From NCBI GenBank assembly GCA_036245805.1, contig BTRK01000005.1:8060001-8124000 (forward strand): a stretch of DNA of 64,000 nt. Direction: 5' to 3'. This DNA comes from Pristionchus mayeri (lineage: Eukaryota; Nematoda; Chromadorea; Rhabditida; Neodiplogasteridae). Made by a program: the position numbers and the translations under genes. The notes below the pieces were generated by a model. That model ran no database searches. It was given only the letters and a program-made list of their open reading frames with translations, and had not been told where the DNA came from. Shown here in pieces: positions 11,201-23,645 of the stretch (position 1 is the stretch's first letter; each line of letters starts with the position of its first letter).

Positions 11201-14200
11201 ATATGTTCACTGCTTCCCACTCACCGCAGAACGATGGAAGCTGCTGTTCTTCCCTTCGTGCCTCGGATGAGGATCAGCTCGTCGTCCGACATGCGCTGCT
11301 GCACCACCTGAGAATAGCGAGTTTTGAACCGCAGACGCGACGCGTCCAAGTTTTGTCAGCACATCTTCACTATCGTGGGACGAAACTTTTGATCAGCGGG
11401 TGGTGGGGTTCAATTAGTACGCACCGCTTTCCAAAGATGTAAAGTTGGAATAAAGTCAGTGCATGATCACACTACCGTACTCCTGCTACCGTATACCTCA
11501 TCGGCGCATCCGAGCTGCGACGCGTCGAAGTTCTCCTCTCCCTCCAGATTGGCCAGAGAGCTGAGCATCGTGGCTGCAAGTTGTGGATACAGTATGCACT
11601 ACCGTAATCCCTGTCATTCAATCATACCGTAACCCTCCATCCTACCGTACCTCCGGTAGCCTTGGCGATCCTCTTGAGATCAGCCTTCTTGCACCGACGG
11701 ACGCCCATCACACCCGCCTCAGTGAGCATCTTGAGGCAGAGATCATCAATTCCTCCTGAATCAGGATTCAAATTTTTGGAGTGGCGCAAAAGTGTCTCAC
11801 GATGAGTGCAATTTTAACTATTGTAATGCCTAGTTGAGCTCTGGTACCATCTAGAGTTTGAAAGACTCGCATCTTTCTTGGTTTGCAAGCATGCGTATTG
11901 GAAATCACTGACGAGTCACCATCTCGCTCAATTTAACTATGTCTATAGCGCCAATCTCGCAGGTTAGTCACAAAAAAATAGAATAATGTAATTCTTTCAC
12001 TTGTTTGTATTTTGCCTCATTGTTTAGCTCTCTTCGTTCGCTCTGACTGAGTGGAGACTGTAAGGAATGAAGGGAGCAAGACTCCGACTGACCACTTGTG
12101 AGTATCACATTCGCTCCTGCCGCTAGAATCTTCTTGACTCGATTCTTGACGATGTTCATCTCCTCCCTTCTGATGGCTTCCAGCTTAGCCGGATCCATCA
12201 CCACGACGGAGATCCCCAGATGCATCTTCGCCTCAAAACACAATATAAATATGTTTTAAGAGGCCGGATCGGTAAGAATCGACCATAATGGCCAATCCCC
12301 GGACATGCGGCACCCCGGAATGAGAACTGGGCCTTCACGCCTTAACCATGGATACCCCTTGGCCCCTTGATGCACAACATATAAGCCATTTGTCGATTCC
12401 GCGTTTCAGGGAGAAATTATAAGGTCCCAAATTTGAAAAATCGAAATTTTATATTTTTCGAACGCGATGTGATAGCCTCAAAATCTCTTTTGCGTTGTGT
12501 TAGACATGTCTAATAACCAAAAAGGAACTACCCAGATCGAGTTGGCTTCGGTTGGAAACTTGATTTCGTGTCCAAGTTTTTCACTTTTTCCTGAATAAAT
12601 TTTCAATACGGGAGGGGGGACATATCTCACCATGCGTAAAATGTAGCCGGCTCAATTCTGCATCGAAAAGTTTCAAAAGGAGAAGAAACCGACGTTTCCG
12701 TTTTTCTCATATTGAGGTCCGAATACATCGGAATTCAATGAAATGTCGATAATCGCGGATTATTTCGTCTGAAACCACTTTAAACGTGCTCATTTAGTGG
12801 AATCGGTACCTCCGCAAAAATGAATTTGTAAATACGTTCTGAAAATAGCAGTTTGATTAATTCTGGAAAAGTCGATTTTCGCATCATCGATTTTGTTGAA
12901 ATTTGAGCATATGCAACTCAGTAATTTCAGAAATGAGATGATGATAACTGTGCACAACATAAAGTAGGTTTCAATGTAAGTAATGCATTTGCAATATATG
13001 AATTTTTTCTTATCTTTAGGACCGAAATTTTGTCGGTCCAAAATGCGAAATCGAGGGTCTCGAAGAAAAATATGAACTTGAAATTTGAAGAAATTGATGA
13101 GTTTCAGTCATTTTGAATTATTTTACAATTATAAATATGAAAATCTACTCAAAAAGTTAGAACACTAAAAAGTTAGGAAAATAGTGCCTTCTCATCCTCA
13201 ATTTTCCACTTTATTGTGCTTAGAAAACTCAAAATTTAATACATTTAACTCAAGCTACTGACTGCCAAGTAATAGTAGATTAGTACTTAAATTAAATAAA
13301 TGTTGTTAGGCTCCGCCTGCTTAAGGCATTTCCCTAGAAATCCTTTCCAAATTTCGATAAAATGAGATGAGTGATCAGCGAAAAGGTTGCACATTTCCAA
13401 TATAGTCCTATAAATTGATCCATTTCCATAGTAAATGATTAATATAAGTCAAATAAGTCTAAACATACATGTATATGTTCAGTTGAAGAAGGAATTCAAA
13501 ATTTTAAATTTCCAAATTATATGAAAATCTGAATATTTCAGATCGAGGCAGTTTATGCTAACACAACTAATTTTCGAAAGAATTGATAAAGTTGATTTCA
13601 AAATTATGTGCTACTGTTATATTTGTCTCTCCTAACGGAAAAGTCAGGCCTTTTATCTGGTCAAATATCTCATTTTATCGAAATTTGGAAAGGATTACTA
13701 GGGAAATGCCTTAAGCAGGCGGAGCCTAACAACATTTATTTTATTTAAGTACTAATCTACTATTACTTGGCAGTCAGTAACTTGAGTTAAATGTATTAAA
13801 TTTTGAGTTTTCTAAGCACAATAAAGTGGAAAATTGAGGATGAGAAGGCACTATTTTCCTAACTTTTTAGTGTTCTAACTTTTTGAGTAGATTTTCATAT
13901 TTATAATTGTAAAATAATTCAAAATGACTGAAACTCATCAATTTCTTCAAATTCCAAGTTCATATTTTTCTTCGAGACCCTCGATTTCGCATTTTGGACC
14001 GAAAAAATTTCGGTCCTAAAGATAAGAAAAAATTCATATATTGCAAATGCATTACTTACATTGAAACCTACTTTATGTTGTGCACAGTTATCATCATCTC
14101 ATTTCTGAAATTACTGAGTTGCATATGCTCAAATTTCAACAAAATCGATGATGCGAAAATCGACTTTTCCAGAATTAATCAAAGTGCTATTTTCAGAACG

Positions 14201-17200
14201 TATTTACAAATTCATTTTTGCGGAGGTACCGATTCCACTAAATGAGCACGTTTAAAGTGCTTTCAGACAAAATAATCCGCGATTATCGACATTTCATTGA
14301 ATTCCGATGTATTCGGACCTCAATATGAGAAAAACGGAAACGTCGGTTTCTTCTCCTTTTGAAACTTTTCGATGCAGAATTGAGCCGGCTACATTTTAGG
14401 CATGGTGAGATATGTCCCCCCTCCCGTATTGTAAATTTATTCAGGAAAAAGTGAAAAACTTGGACACGAAATCAGGTTTCCAACCGAAGCCAGTTCCTTT
14501 TTGGTTATTAGACATGTCTAACACAACGCAAAAGAGATTTTGAGGCTATCACATCGCGTTCGAAAAATATAAAATTTCGATTTTTCAAATTTGGGACCTT
14601 ATAATTTCTCCCTGAAACGCGGAATCGACAAATGGCTTATATGTTGTGCATCAAGGGGTCAAGGGGTATCCATGGTTAAGGCGTGGAGGCCCAGTTCTCA
14701 TTCCGGGGTGCCGCATGTCCGGGGGGTGGTCGACTCTTACCGATCCGGTCTCTTAAGAGGCCGGATCGATAAGATTGGATCACCCTCCGGACCTGTTTCC
14801 TTAGCAATGAGATTCAGGCGCCCACGCTCTGTGTGTGTGTACCCCTTGGCCCCATGTACCACAAATGATCACCGAATTCCTGATTTCTCCTCTGTACAGG
14901 ACAAAAATTGGTCAGAAATGTTGAAAATCGAAATTTCATAAATTCTCAACCCGAAAAGGTGGAGTCAAAATCTCTTCGGTATTGTACTAGATATCTCCAA
15001 TAACTAAAATTTATCCATCCAAATCGAATCGCACTCGATTGTTATGGTGGTTTCACATTCACAATTTTCAATTTTTCATACATAAAGTTGATATATTGAG
15101 AAACCAGCAGCTCTTACCATAATTCATCAGTGTTTTACTAATTATAACGCATAATACTAGCAATGGCTCTGGTTGAAATGATCTAAGAAATATCAATTTC
15201 TCAGAAGGAATCGAAAATCGAAAACTTTCAAGTTTGTCTATAGCTGTATGTTAGCTGAATTATTACATTCGGCTTTGATTACAGTATCATTTTAAATTAA
15301 TACATAATTAAATTGAGCATAATTCCTAGTGAATTCAAAGAAAGTTGTTTTCATGCCCACTCATTTCTCCAAAATAGTGCAGATAAAATGTATATAAATC
15401 AAGTGTTGGAAAAGGCTAATTAGAAAATTCTCAGCTCATATTCTAACATACTATAAGAGGCAAAATAAATTGAGACTTTAGTTAGTCGTATCCATCTCTT
15501 ACGCGAGATTTTTTACTCACGTCGGTCCATAGTACAAAAAGTGCTAGTTGATCACTGCAGAGAACTTTGTTAAGTTTGGTTTCAGAGGCATATAAAAGGC
15601 ACTTTGGGGGTCATGATACCCGACTTTTTGGGAAAAGCCATACACGTGTTCTTATTGGCTCTATTTGACGTCATTATTCTCAAAACATATTTAAACATCC
15701 ACTGCAGCTCAAATAGTTTGATAAATATGACAAATTCGAAAAATCTGGACCTGCCAGATGTAACCACAAAAGATTCGGACCTCGGGGAGATCATGACGGC
15801 AAAATGAAATCGGAATACCTTGGGCAATATTCGAAGTAGAATTCAATGGGCTACATTTTAAGCATGGCAAGAGCTGCTGGTTTCTCAATATATCAACTTT
15901 ATGTATGAAAAATTGAAAATTTTGAATGTGAAACCACCATAACAATCGAGTGCGATTCGATTTGGATGGTTAAATTTTAGTTATTGGAGATATCTAGTAC
16001 AATACCGAAGAGATTTTGATTCCACCTTTTCGGGTTGAGAATTTATGAAATTTCGATTTTTAACATTTCTGACCAATTTTTGTCCTGTGCAGAGGAGAAA
16101 TCAGGAATTCGGTGATCATTTCTGGTACATGGGGCCAAGGGGTACACATACACAGAGCGTGGGCGCCTGAATCTCATTGCTAAGGAAACAGGTCCGGGAG
16201 GTGTCCATTATGGTCGATTCTTACCGATCCGGTCTCTTAATACTAAATTAAATAAAAGCTTGCCAAGCTAACAAAACGAACCTTCTGCAGGGAGAAGTCG
16301 ATTATGGCGATCTTGGCGTCCTTGATCGAAAGCGGCATGCCTGGAATGGATTATTGTGATCAAATATGCTTCCATTTCATCCGGTCTCTCATTTTTGTAA
16401 GGGCGAGAGAGTAAGATCATGAGTAATATCGCCTGATCTGCTGCTTTTGCCATACTCTTGCTGCAAGGAAGAACGAGAGAGCACGTGATATTGAGAGAGT
16501 CAGACGACATCTAAAGTAGCCCACCCTGTGCTGCTACGGTGCAGTTGAGAGCGTATCCTTGAACGAGGAATGACTCGCTGGCGCTCTTCCCGTGCGCCTT
16601 GAGAACGTTGATGGCCTGTAAAAAGGGGGATAAGACACTTCGGAAAAACAAAATCAGAAATTACCACTTCAGATAGGGACCACAGGCGGGTTTCTTCAAA
16701 ATGCTTCTAAAATAAAATGCGCATAGAATCCAATGGTTTATGAGCTGCCGATACAATTTCGACAACACGTCTTCAGAAATCATTTTTCTGAAAAAGACGT
16801 TTCAGAAATGACCGGAAAATGTCAATTCAAAAAAGGGCGTTTCAGACATTTTGAATTATTTTATGTCATAATTTCATTGTTTTTCATTAACATTTTTGAA
16901 TTTTCGGCATCATCTAAAGTCTATCTATTTGATAAATAAAAATTAAATAATAATAATAATAATGAAATCATGTGAAAATGGCTTCCAAAGACGTGTGCGC
17001 GCTCGCGCAACGCGGCGCGTCGCTGCTAAAAGTTTTTGAAACGTTTTTTTTTCTGAAACGTCCATTTCCGAAGTGTAATTTCTCAGTTGGGTTATTCTGA
17101 GACCCAACTGAGAAACTCTCCTCATCCACGCGCTCTCTCTTTCTCTGACCGATGGGAGAGCTACGCCATTGCTAAACAAATCGCTAGAGACAATGATAGA

Positions 17201-19097
17201 TTCGGGAAATACCAATCTACCAGGTGGGATAGCCAGGCAAAAGCTGGCTTTCCCACCCCCATTGCAAAACTTCCCTCATATGTGATGGAGTGTGCGAATA
17301 ACAATGAGTGTATGTCACAAAACATTTTAAAATGAGCACAGTCTTCACATTTTAAAAAACCAAAGAAAATTGGGTTGTTTTCAACGTTTCCAAATGTCCA
17401 TAGTATGCACTCCATACTCCAAAAACCAATACCATATTTCTGAACTACTTTATTAAGACCAGTAAAGTAAGTTTACCTTGATTGGGAAGGTCGTCTTCCC
17501 GGTGGCTGCGTCGACGACCTTCACGAGTTTAGTCGCCTCGACGACAAGTGAAGAGAAGATATCGGAGTAACTGCAAGGGATTATTCAGTATTTCACGAGC
17601 TATCTTATAACCCGAGTTATGTTCTCAATTACAGTAATTAGTGAACTTACGGTCCAATAATTTTACTCCCCATCGAAGTCTTGGCTGGGTTGTGGAGAGC
17701 ACTCTCGCCAATCTCGCTCGCCTCGATCGAGAGACACTCCTGGAACAACATATTCATAATATTTATTTTAATAATATTTATAACATCGGTTTTTTTGGAA
17801 ATTTTTGATCGGGAGCAAAATAATCAAATAATTTCCCTTGACCTACATTCACCCAAAAAGCGAATACAAACGGATAGAAGTTGACAATTGGCCCTAGGCC
17901 GGTCAACTTTGACATCATGCCTTGATATGTCAAAGGCGACATGACGTCATAGTTCTCATCCGACCTATGGCCTTGACAATTGCATACCTTGAGGTACTTG
18001 GTCGCCTCCTTGGCTGCTAGTCTGTAGCCAGCGACGATGGTGGAGGGATGGATCTGAACGAGCGTCTGTCTGACTCTCCTACTAACTCAGCAATAACACC
18101 AATACAATAATTACGAGATAATAATTTTTCTAAAGAAAACAAACCTTGCTCTGGGCCAGCTGTTCGGCACGGGAGAGTAGATCGGCAGCCAGCAGTATCA
18201 CACTCGTCGTCCCATCTCCGCACTGAATTCAAACTATAAACATAGAGACAGTACTAGTTAATTTTCGGAAGCGCGATAAAATGTTTCTTAATGTGTTTTC
18301 TATACTTTCGGGTATGCATCATCGTGTAGGCAAAAAGAAACTAACAAAATATTTCGAATATAAAAAATACGGAGATTTATACAAAATGAGGGGACTTCTT
18401 TACTTTAGGGGGTAAACCCGGGAGAGTTTGGCTCCAAACAGCAATGGTGCCCACGTTTGTTACAACTGACCTCCTCATCCTGCAGCTTCGCCAGCTCGGC
18501 GATCACCGTTGCCGCCGGGTGCACAACCTTTAAAAAAAATTATCAACAGTCGGACTCTCGTAATCTTGGATTATTTCTTGGTTAATCTCGTAATCTTGGT
18601 TAGGGAGCGAGATAAAAAATCGGAGACAGTCTGACGATTTATAATTAAAGTTACCCAACACCCTGGAGAATAATTGAAGTTGCGCGCGTGCCTGATCACG
18701 GCAAAAGAAGTGATAGTATGCAAAAATAAGAGGGCGGGCGTGATCAGGCAAGCACGCAAATTCAAATAATTCCAAGGGCGTTGGTTAACTTTGACCAAAA
18801 AGATACAAACCTGAAGATTCTGGATGATGGTCGCTCCATCGTTCGTAACGATGACGTCTCCGGTGTCGTCGACCAACATCTTGTCCTGCCCGAGAGGGCC
18901 AAGGCTCGAGCGGAGAATGTTGGAGAGGGCCAAGACGGCAGTTGCTGAAAAGGTAGCGATAAACGACAATAAATAAATAAAGATTGGACTTCACACACTC
19001 AGAAAAGCAAGAAAAGTAGGAACTTACTATTTTGTGTGCGAACAGCACATCCCTGAGCGCGGGCTCCGTTCACGGCGAGAATCGAATCAGCCACCAT
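8266..19097 (-). CDS. cct-1: T-complex protein 1 subunit alpha (CCT-1), 19 exons
   Basis: Subunit of the cytosolic chaperonin TRiC/CCT, which folds actin, tubulin and other proteins using ATP. Nineteen minus-strand exons read through in frame, from [16 protein letters not shown] (ATG at 19095-19097) to the stop TAA at 8266-8268. Visible blocks in order: [17 protein letters not shown] and TNDGATI (equatorial nucleotide site), [58 protein letters not shown] (apical), [105 protein letters not shown] and [21 protein letters not shown]. The order and approximate length match the TCP-1 alpha family, with close resemblance to the nematode form. No stop or frame break was found. V of the usual VGDGTT is C here, at an exon junction. 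The intron between IIDFSLQK and AKMHLG (12233-16280) is enlarged by two palindromic elements. The gene is head to head with cct-7. Confidence 0.93.
9051..9458. repeat. TA-flanked MITE (Tc1/mariner-like)
   Basis: The inverted ends start CAGTCGCGCCCATAAGTCAG and continue GTGGGCACTTTTGGAATGGG, with the perfect inverse at the right end. TA lies on both outer sides. The element of about 404 bp sits in an intron of cct-1. CAGT ends with TA duplication fit the Tc1/mariner group. It has no transposase. Confidence 0.75.
9757..9999. repeat. A/T-rich inverted repeat
   Basis: CAGGGCTG at the left and CAGCCCTG at the right enclose about 230 bases made almost entirely of short A and T runs (AAAATTAAAAAAATT and similar). 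It lies in a cct-1 intron and is probably a degenerate MITE. Confidence 0.45.
10042..10207. repeat. Near-perfect small palindrome (MITE)
   Basis: TACTGTGAGAACAGAATG at the left matches the inverse of CATTCTGTTCTCACAGTA at the right. The arms continue through TAGTCCGTGGTGTGGTG and AACAAAATGTGATA. The short loop is near TTTTTTCTCCCG. About 166 bp, in a cct-1 intron. Confidence 0.75.
12256..14756. mobile_element. 2.5-kb TTAA-flanked near-perfect palindromic element
   Basis: The element (12260-14752) is bounded by TTAA on both sides. Its inverted ends are GAGGCCGGATCGGTAAGA and GAGACCGGATCGGTAAGA. The arms are about 1.1 kb long (12260 to about 13369, and about 13670 to 14752) with few mismatches. 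An 83-residue open frame starting MDRQNF in the left arm recurs in the right arm starting MDRKNF, with only two or three changes. The central 300 bases do not pair. TTAA target duplication points to the piggyBac superfamily; no transposase was seen, so it would be non-autonomous. It lies in the cct-1 intron and shares its right TTAA with the next element. Confidence 0.85.
14753..16240. mobile_element. 1.5-kb TTAA-flanked inverted-repeat element, same end family
   Basis: The ends are GAGGCCGGATCGATAAGA at the left and the inverse of GAGACCGGATCGGTAAGA at the right, with TTAA outside both. The arms are about 370 bases: the block beginning CTCTGTGTGTGTGTACCCC, and TTGATATATTGAGAAACCAG against its inverse near 15.88 kb. 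The 730-base centre (about 15.13-15.86 kb) is single copy and has no recognisable transposase. Ends match the preceding element but the interior differs, so the two are separate members of one end family lying side by side. Confidence 0.85.
18650..18788. repeat. Small MITE with GTTACCCAAC ends
   Basis: GTTACCCAACACCCTGGAG at the left pairs imperfectly with the inverse of CCAAGGGCGTTGGTTAAC at the right. TGCCTGATCACG pairs with CGTGATCAGGCA in the stem. The end matches the element at 1353-2322. It lies in a cct-1 intron near the 5' end of the gene. Confidence 0.6.
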
Positions 19098-19737
19098 CTG
19101 GAGAGCAAATCATTGATGAGGTATTGATAAGTGAACAAGGGCAGACCGAAAAACGCGAATAGTTAGGATTAGATGAGCGCATGCGAGGTCATTGAGTAAA
19201 ACTAGCACACGGAAATGAAAAGGAACAATAAACCTAGCAAACCACAGCATGAATACGAAAAAAAAATGAAAAAAGGAACCTTCGCGAGCGAGCTCGATTA
19301 TTCCTCGCAAACTACGGTATTTAGAGGTTAGTCGCACACAAATTTTCAGTTTCTTTGATGTTTTTGAGACTAAATTAGACTCCAATTGCCTTGTTTTCTC
19401 CACTACATCGAATAATTCACGTATTTCTGTCGAGATTTCTACGAAATGGCAATAGGAGCCTCCATTTAGTGAGAGGAATTTTTGAAAAATATTTTCCGAT
19501 CAATGCGGAGTACGGTAGTCAGATGTCATTGACAGCTGCAGAAATTTCCAGACTGCGGAAGCTTCCCGATTCTGATTTTCGAATATTTTCGTAGCTTTTC
19601 CTCCTTTTTTTTCTTTTCTTTCCTTTTTATTTCGTTTCTCGGTTTTCGATCGCATTGAGTTGGATCGCTTTCACGTTCGTAGCTTGCACGACGTTCTCAG
19701 TGCCACCGATACGATTTCAGCACTGAACAGTTGCACA
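19098..19737. promoter_or_regulatory. Divergent intergenic region between cct-1 and cct-7
   Basis: About 640 bases separate the cct-1 ATG (leftward) from the cct-7 ATG (rightward). CT-rich stretches (CCTCCTTTTTTTTCTTTTCT near 19605) and a TTTCAG acceptor at about 19715-19720, just before the cct-7 ATG, are visible. A shared, divergent promoter is inferred from the arrangement only; no specific factor sites were recognised. Confidence 0.35.
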
Positions 19738-20076
19738 ATGATGTCTCCTATCATCGTGTTCGCCGAAGGAACTACCATCAAGCAGGGAAAGGAGGCGATA
19801 GTGTCGAACCGCAATGCGTGTGGAGTGGGTCTTTATTCTTTGCAATTTGGTAACGATGTTTACGAGCCATTGTATACAATTGTACACTGTTTTTAGACAT
19901 GACGAAGTATTATATTGCGGAAAATTCGAAGTCGGAGTTTGCGTTTATTTCAGATTGTCGCTGACGCCATTAGAACGACGCTCGGACCGCGTGGGTGCGA
20001 TAAACTCATCGTGGACAAGAAGGGCAAGACGACGATCAGCAACGATGGAGTCACCATTCTGGTGGGTTTGAGTTTC

Positions 20077-20169
20077 GAGCAATCGTCTGACTCTCTTCGG
20101 TTTGCACGCTCTCTCACCGGTCAGAGATACGAGAGAGCGTGCAAACTGAAGAGAGTCAGACGATTGCTC
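20077..20169. repeat. Short hairpin, best example of a dispersed family
   Basis: GAGCAATCGTCTGACTCTCT pairs with its inverse AGAGAGTCAGACGATTGCTC, apart from small mismatches. The inner stem is GCACGCTCTCTC / GAGAGAGCGTGC around a CCGGTCAGAG loop. The whole 93 bp forms one stem-loop. Related hairpins occur at 48602, 60528, 60682 and other places, mostly in introns. Confidence 0.8.
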
Positions 20170-21346
20170 TTGATTTCTAATTGATTGAGGAAAGAAGCCT
20201 TTTGTTTACTGGCTATTCTATTTTATCTACTCCTGGTTTCGGGCTTCCTGCGGTCATTGACACGATTTTCGAAAGTATGGACAGCTAGAAAGTGGAATGA
20301 AGATCATCGTTAAATTCTAGAAGCAAGTTGACGTCATCTACCCGGCCGCGAAAGTGATGGTACAGATCGCTCAATCACAGGATGCAGAGGTGGGAGACGG
20401 AACAACCACAGGTGAGCTGAGTTTTAAATTTAAAATTTTTATTTCGTTCATTTAATTATCATGTTTCTCGATCATTCAATGTCCATTGTGGACCTAATTA
20501 GCTCCTCGATTAATCAGTGCAGAGCCATGGTCGGTCAAAAAAAAAAACAATACGCTAAATGAAATACCTTTTCGGGGATCTGTGATTGATTCAGGGTTCC
20601 GACGTGTAATTAGTAATTAATAATTACTAATTACTAATTATCGATCTTTTCAGTGGTTGTGCTCGCTGCCGAGATGCTGAAAAGGGCGAAGCCGTTCATC
20701 CAAGACGGAGTCCATCCCCAGCTCATCATCCGCGCCTTCACTGAGGCTGCCCAGGAGGTAAAGATTAATTAGCTAATTATCTCATTAACTAAAATTATTT
20801 CAAGCCGTCCGCTACCTCGACGAGATTGCGGTTAAGATCGACGGAGAGGCGCAACTGAGGTAAGCACTCAGTTACATGATTTTTAAGAGATTGGCGAGAT
20901 AACTAGTAATTAATTTTATTCGTCCAGGGACATGCTCATCAAGTGCGCCAAGACGACGCTCAGCTCGAAGCTGGTGAGTTTTTGTTTTGTGTCGAAAATT
21001 GTGCCATTTTGTGTGGAGATTATGACGACTGCAGGTGTCGGCGGAGCGCTAGTACTTCGCGCGCATGGCCGTCGATGCTGTGGGCGCGCTCGACGAGGGC
21101 CGCCTCCAGCTCTCCATGATTGGACTCAAACGGGTCCCGGGAGGATCCCTCATGGTACGGTGGCTCTACTTGGTTCCCGGTACATGGTGGTACGGTAACT
21201 AGTGGTATCTTCAGGAGTCTCGGTTGGTGCGCGGCATCGCCTTCCAGAAGGCCTTCTCCTATGCCGGCTTCGAAATGCAGCCAAAGGTACGGTAGCCGTA
21301 GAATATTGATCGATTGCGCGTTGACGTTTGTATGCTATATTTTATT

Positions 21347-22123
21347 ATTCTCACTAGGGCGGCAAGAACGGATCACGGATACCCGTCCCGCAGACTCTAT
21401 TTTTCGGATGACCCTCTCCGCGCGTCGCGTGTCGCGACCTCTTAGGATGATCCGCTTCGCGCGCATGACTCGTGCATGACCCGTTTTTCGCGGTTCCAAA
21501 GCGGGTCAGGAGAGACAGCGGGGGTCGAGAGAAGGGCGCGCATCATCGCACCTCGATCAATTGTGATTACTATGCAATTAGTTTTCGATAATCATATTCG
21601 AAAATGATCATATGCATTTTCGAACCATGCCATAGTAATAGTACGTTTATTTCAGAACTGCAACATCAAAACTTTGATACCAACAAAATTCAATTAATGA
21701 GAGCTTATCTAAATGGGGAAAGAGCGTATCGAGGGGTGGAAAAGTTCAGGATGATTGTTTTTGTGCTCTCTCCAATTCATTTCTTCTCACGGGCAAGCGC
21801 ACTTATGCGGCAAGCTTGTAAGAAGTGTCTCTTCCCTTGCTAATACGAAATTCGAAACACTAAAAAGTGTATTTTCAGTTGAAACATCATGTAATGGATA
21901 GTAGTCGTCGAGCGTATTAATCCTTACACAAATTTTACGCTTGGAACATGCGGGAGCTGAGAAAAGGCAGCATGACCCGTATTTGACCCGTTCAAAAACG
22001 GGTCACCCGAGAGAAACGCGACACGCGACGCGCGGCACGGGTCACCGCCTCGACCCGTCTCTGACCCGTTTTAGAGGGTCGAAAGGTCGACCCGTGATCC
22101 GTTCTTGCCGCCCTAATTCTCAC
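21347..22123. mobile_element. hAT-like non-autonomous element
   Basis: The element 21355-22115 (761 bp) begins TAGGGCGGCAAGAACGGATC and ends with its inverse GATCCGTTCTTGCCGCCCTA. The 8-base direct repeat ATTCTCAC lies immediately outside each end (21347-21354 and 22116-22123). An 8-bp duplication fits the hAT superfamily. Sub-terminal repeats of GACCCG/CGGGTC and ACGCG are abundant. No transposase was recognised. It occupies the intron where the CCT-7 apical-domain exons are missing. Confidence 0.85.
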
Positions 22124-22151
22124 TACCCACTCGGAGACTATCATATCTGTT

Positions 22152-22215
22152 CGGGCGCGTAGTCTAATGGGTAAGGCGTGAAACATTTTTTTTGCCGGCG
22201 TGATTCCTCTGCAAT
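22152..22215 (+). other. tRNA-like fragment (A-box half)
   Basis: GGGCGCGTAGTCTAATGGGT, followed by AAGGCG, resembles the acceptor and D-arm part of a tRNA and fits the Pol III A-box pattern TRGYNNARNNG. The rest of a cloverleaf is missing: after GGCGTGAAACA come a T run and an unrelated stretch, with only a weak B-box-like GTGATTCCTCTGC. It is probably a tRNA-derived relic, not a functional tRNA. Confidence 0.45.
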
Positions 22216-23645
22216 CGCTTGTAAGTGTAGTTTTTTGGTCTTTTCTTTTTTCATATTTACTGAATAAATTTTAATCATTGGTCCTCTTTGCTTAATAGCG
22301 TCAGTAACTTGTACATACCAAAAAAATTATATAATATCAGTGAAGACATGTGTAGGAAGTATCGCCTTTTGATTGTTGCGAATATTTCGGGCCAATTAAC
22401 GAAGAATTATTATATCCGATCGAGGAATTACTTTTTGAGTGTAATAGTATAGCAATTTTTGGAGTTTGATACATCATTGATCTCGATACTGCGTCTGAGA
22501 ATACGTGGTTATATTTGCCCCTTGTCATGTGTATGTATTGAGAAGCGTTGTTGAAGTTGCTTGAATGGAATCTTGAATGTTGCTGGTCAGGAAAGATTTT
22601 TTGATTATCTGCAGATACAACTTCTTCGAAGACTGCAAGGTGGCGAAGGGCGCCTGCACCATCCTACTCAGAGGAGGTTTTATTTTAATATTCTTTTTTC
22701 TAATTAGACTTACTGAATAACTAGAGTTCTTCCGCTTCTTCTTGTTTTGACGATTTCGTGAAGCAAGAAAGGGGCGGGCACGTGAATAGTGTTTTATAAT
22801 TATTGGTTAACTTTAGCAATGTTCCCCATTAGAGGAAGGGGAATTTGTCATGCAGCTGTTCGACTCCTGGAGTATTTGTGTTTCATCGATATCTTTTATT
22901 GCTGCAGGTTCGGATCAGTTCATCGCGGAGACTGAGCGGTCGCTGCACGACGCCATCATGATCGTCAAGAGGTGAGAGCTGGAGACTCAATTTGTGTAGA
23001 AATTTGTTGATTAGTCGTTTGCGGCGCACTGCGAGAGAACTTGTAGTCCTGAAGAGATATTGTAGGATTACGGTAGAATAACGGTAGTATTGCTTGTCAT
23101 GAGGGTGGTAGGCAACTCCAAAGGCTTATCACAGATGACAAACCATGGTTTTCCTCTGTGAGGTTTCAAGGATATTCTCATCAGCCCAGCCCTTTGTTCA
23201 TGGTTTAGTGATCGAAGATAAAGACCCCTTGTACCGTTGATGGTCTATCCTTGTCAGACCAATATGTCAATAATTTCAACGTTAGTTGGACTTTGTCTTT
23301 CCATATGCGCAGAGTATTCTTAGGCACATTTTTGTTGGTATGGTAAAGGAACAGTATTTGAATTGAAGGAACAATTTGTTTTAACAATTTTCGATACTAT
23401 GCTAATGTCTTTGTGAAATGAGGGAGTTTTGGGTGAATGGAATATGCTGTCTGTGATTTTTAGTATTTTGTCCGAGATGTTTCGCGAAGATTACAGTTGA
23501 GTTCCTTACTCTGCCTTCATGTATCTTGAAAACGTCAACACACCTGGGCCTCTGCATATTTTTTGTAAAAATTTTGGTTCACTTGAGAATTGAATAATTC
23601 AGATCTCTTTACAGTTATTGATTACATTAATTAATTAATTAAATA

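Noticed and set aside
12790..14245. Twin 83-residue frames MDRQNF/MDRKNF as genes
   Set aside because: They are the same sequence in the two arms of the palindrome; similarity follows from arm identity and there is no transposase motif.
16640..17080. Inverted repeat around CACTTCGG/CCGAAGTG in a cct-1 intron
   Set aside because: Only short matches (about 8-15 bases) could be paired by eye; not enough to call an element.
21120..21479. 119-residue open frame over a CCT-7 exon
   Set aside because: It is in the wrong frame for the CCT-7 homology and runs into the hAT-like element.
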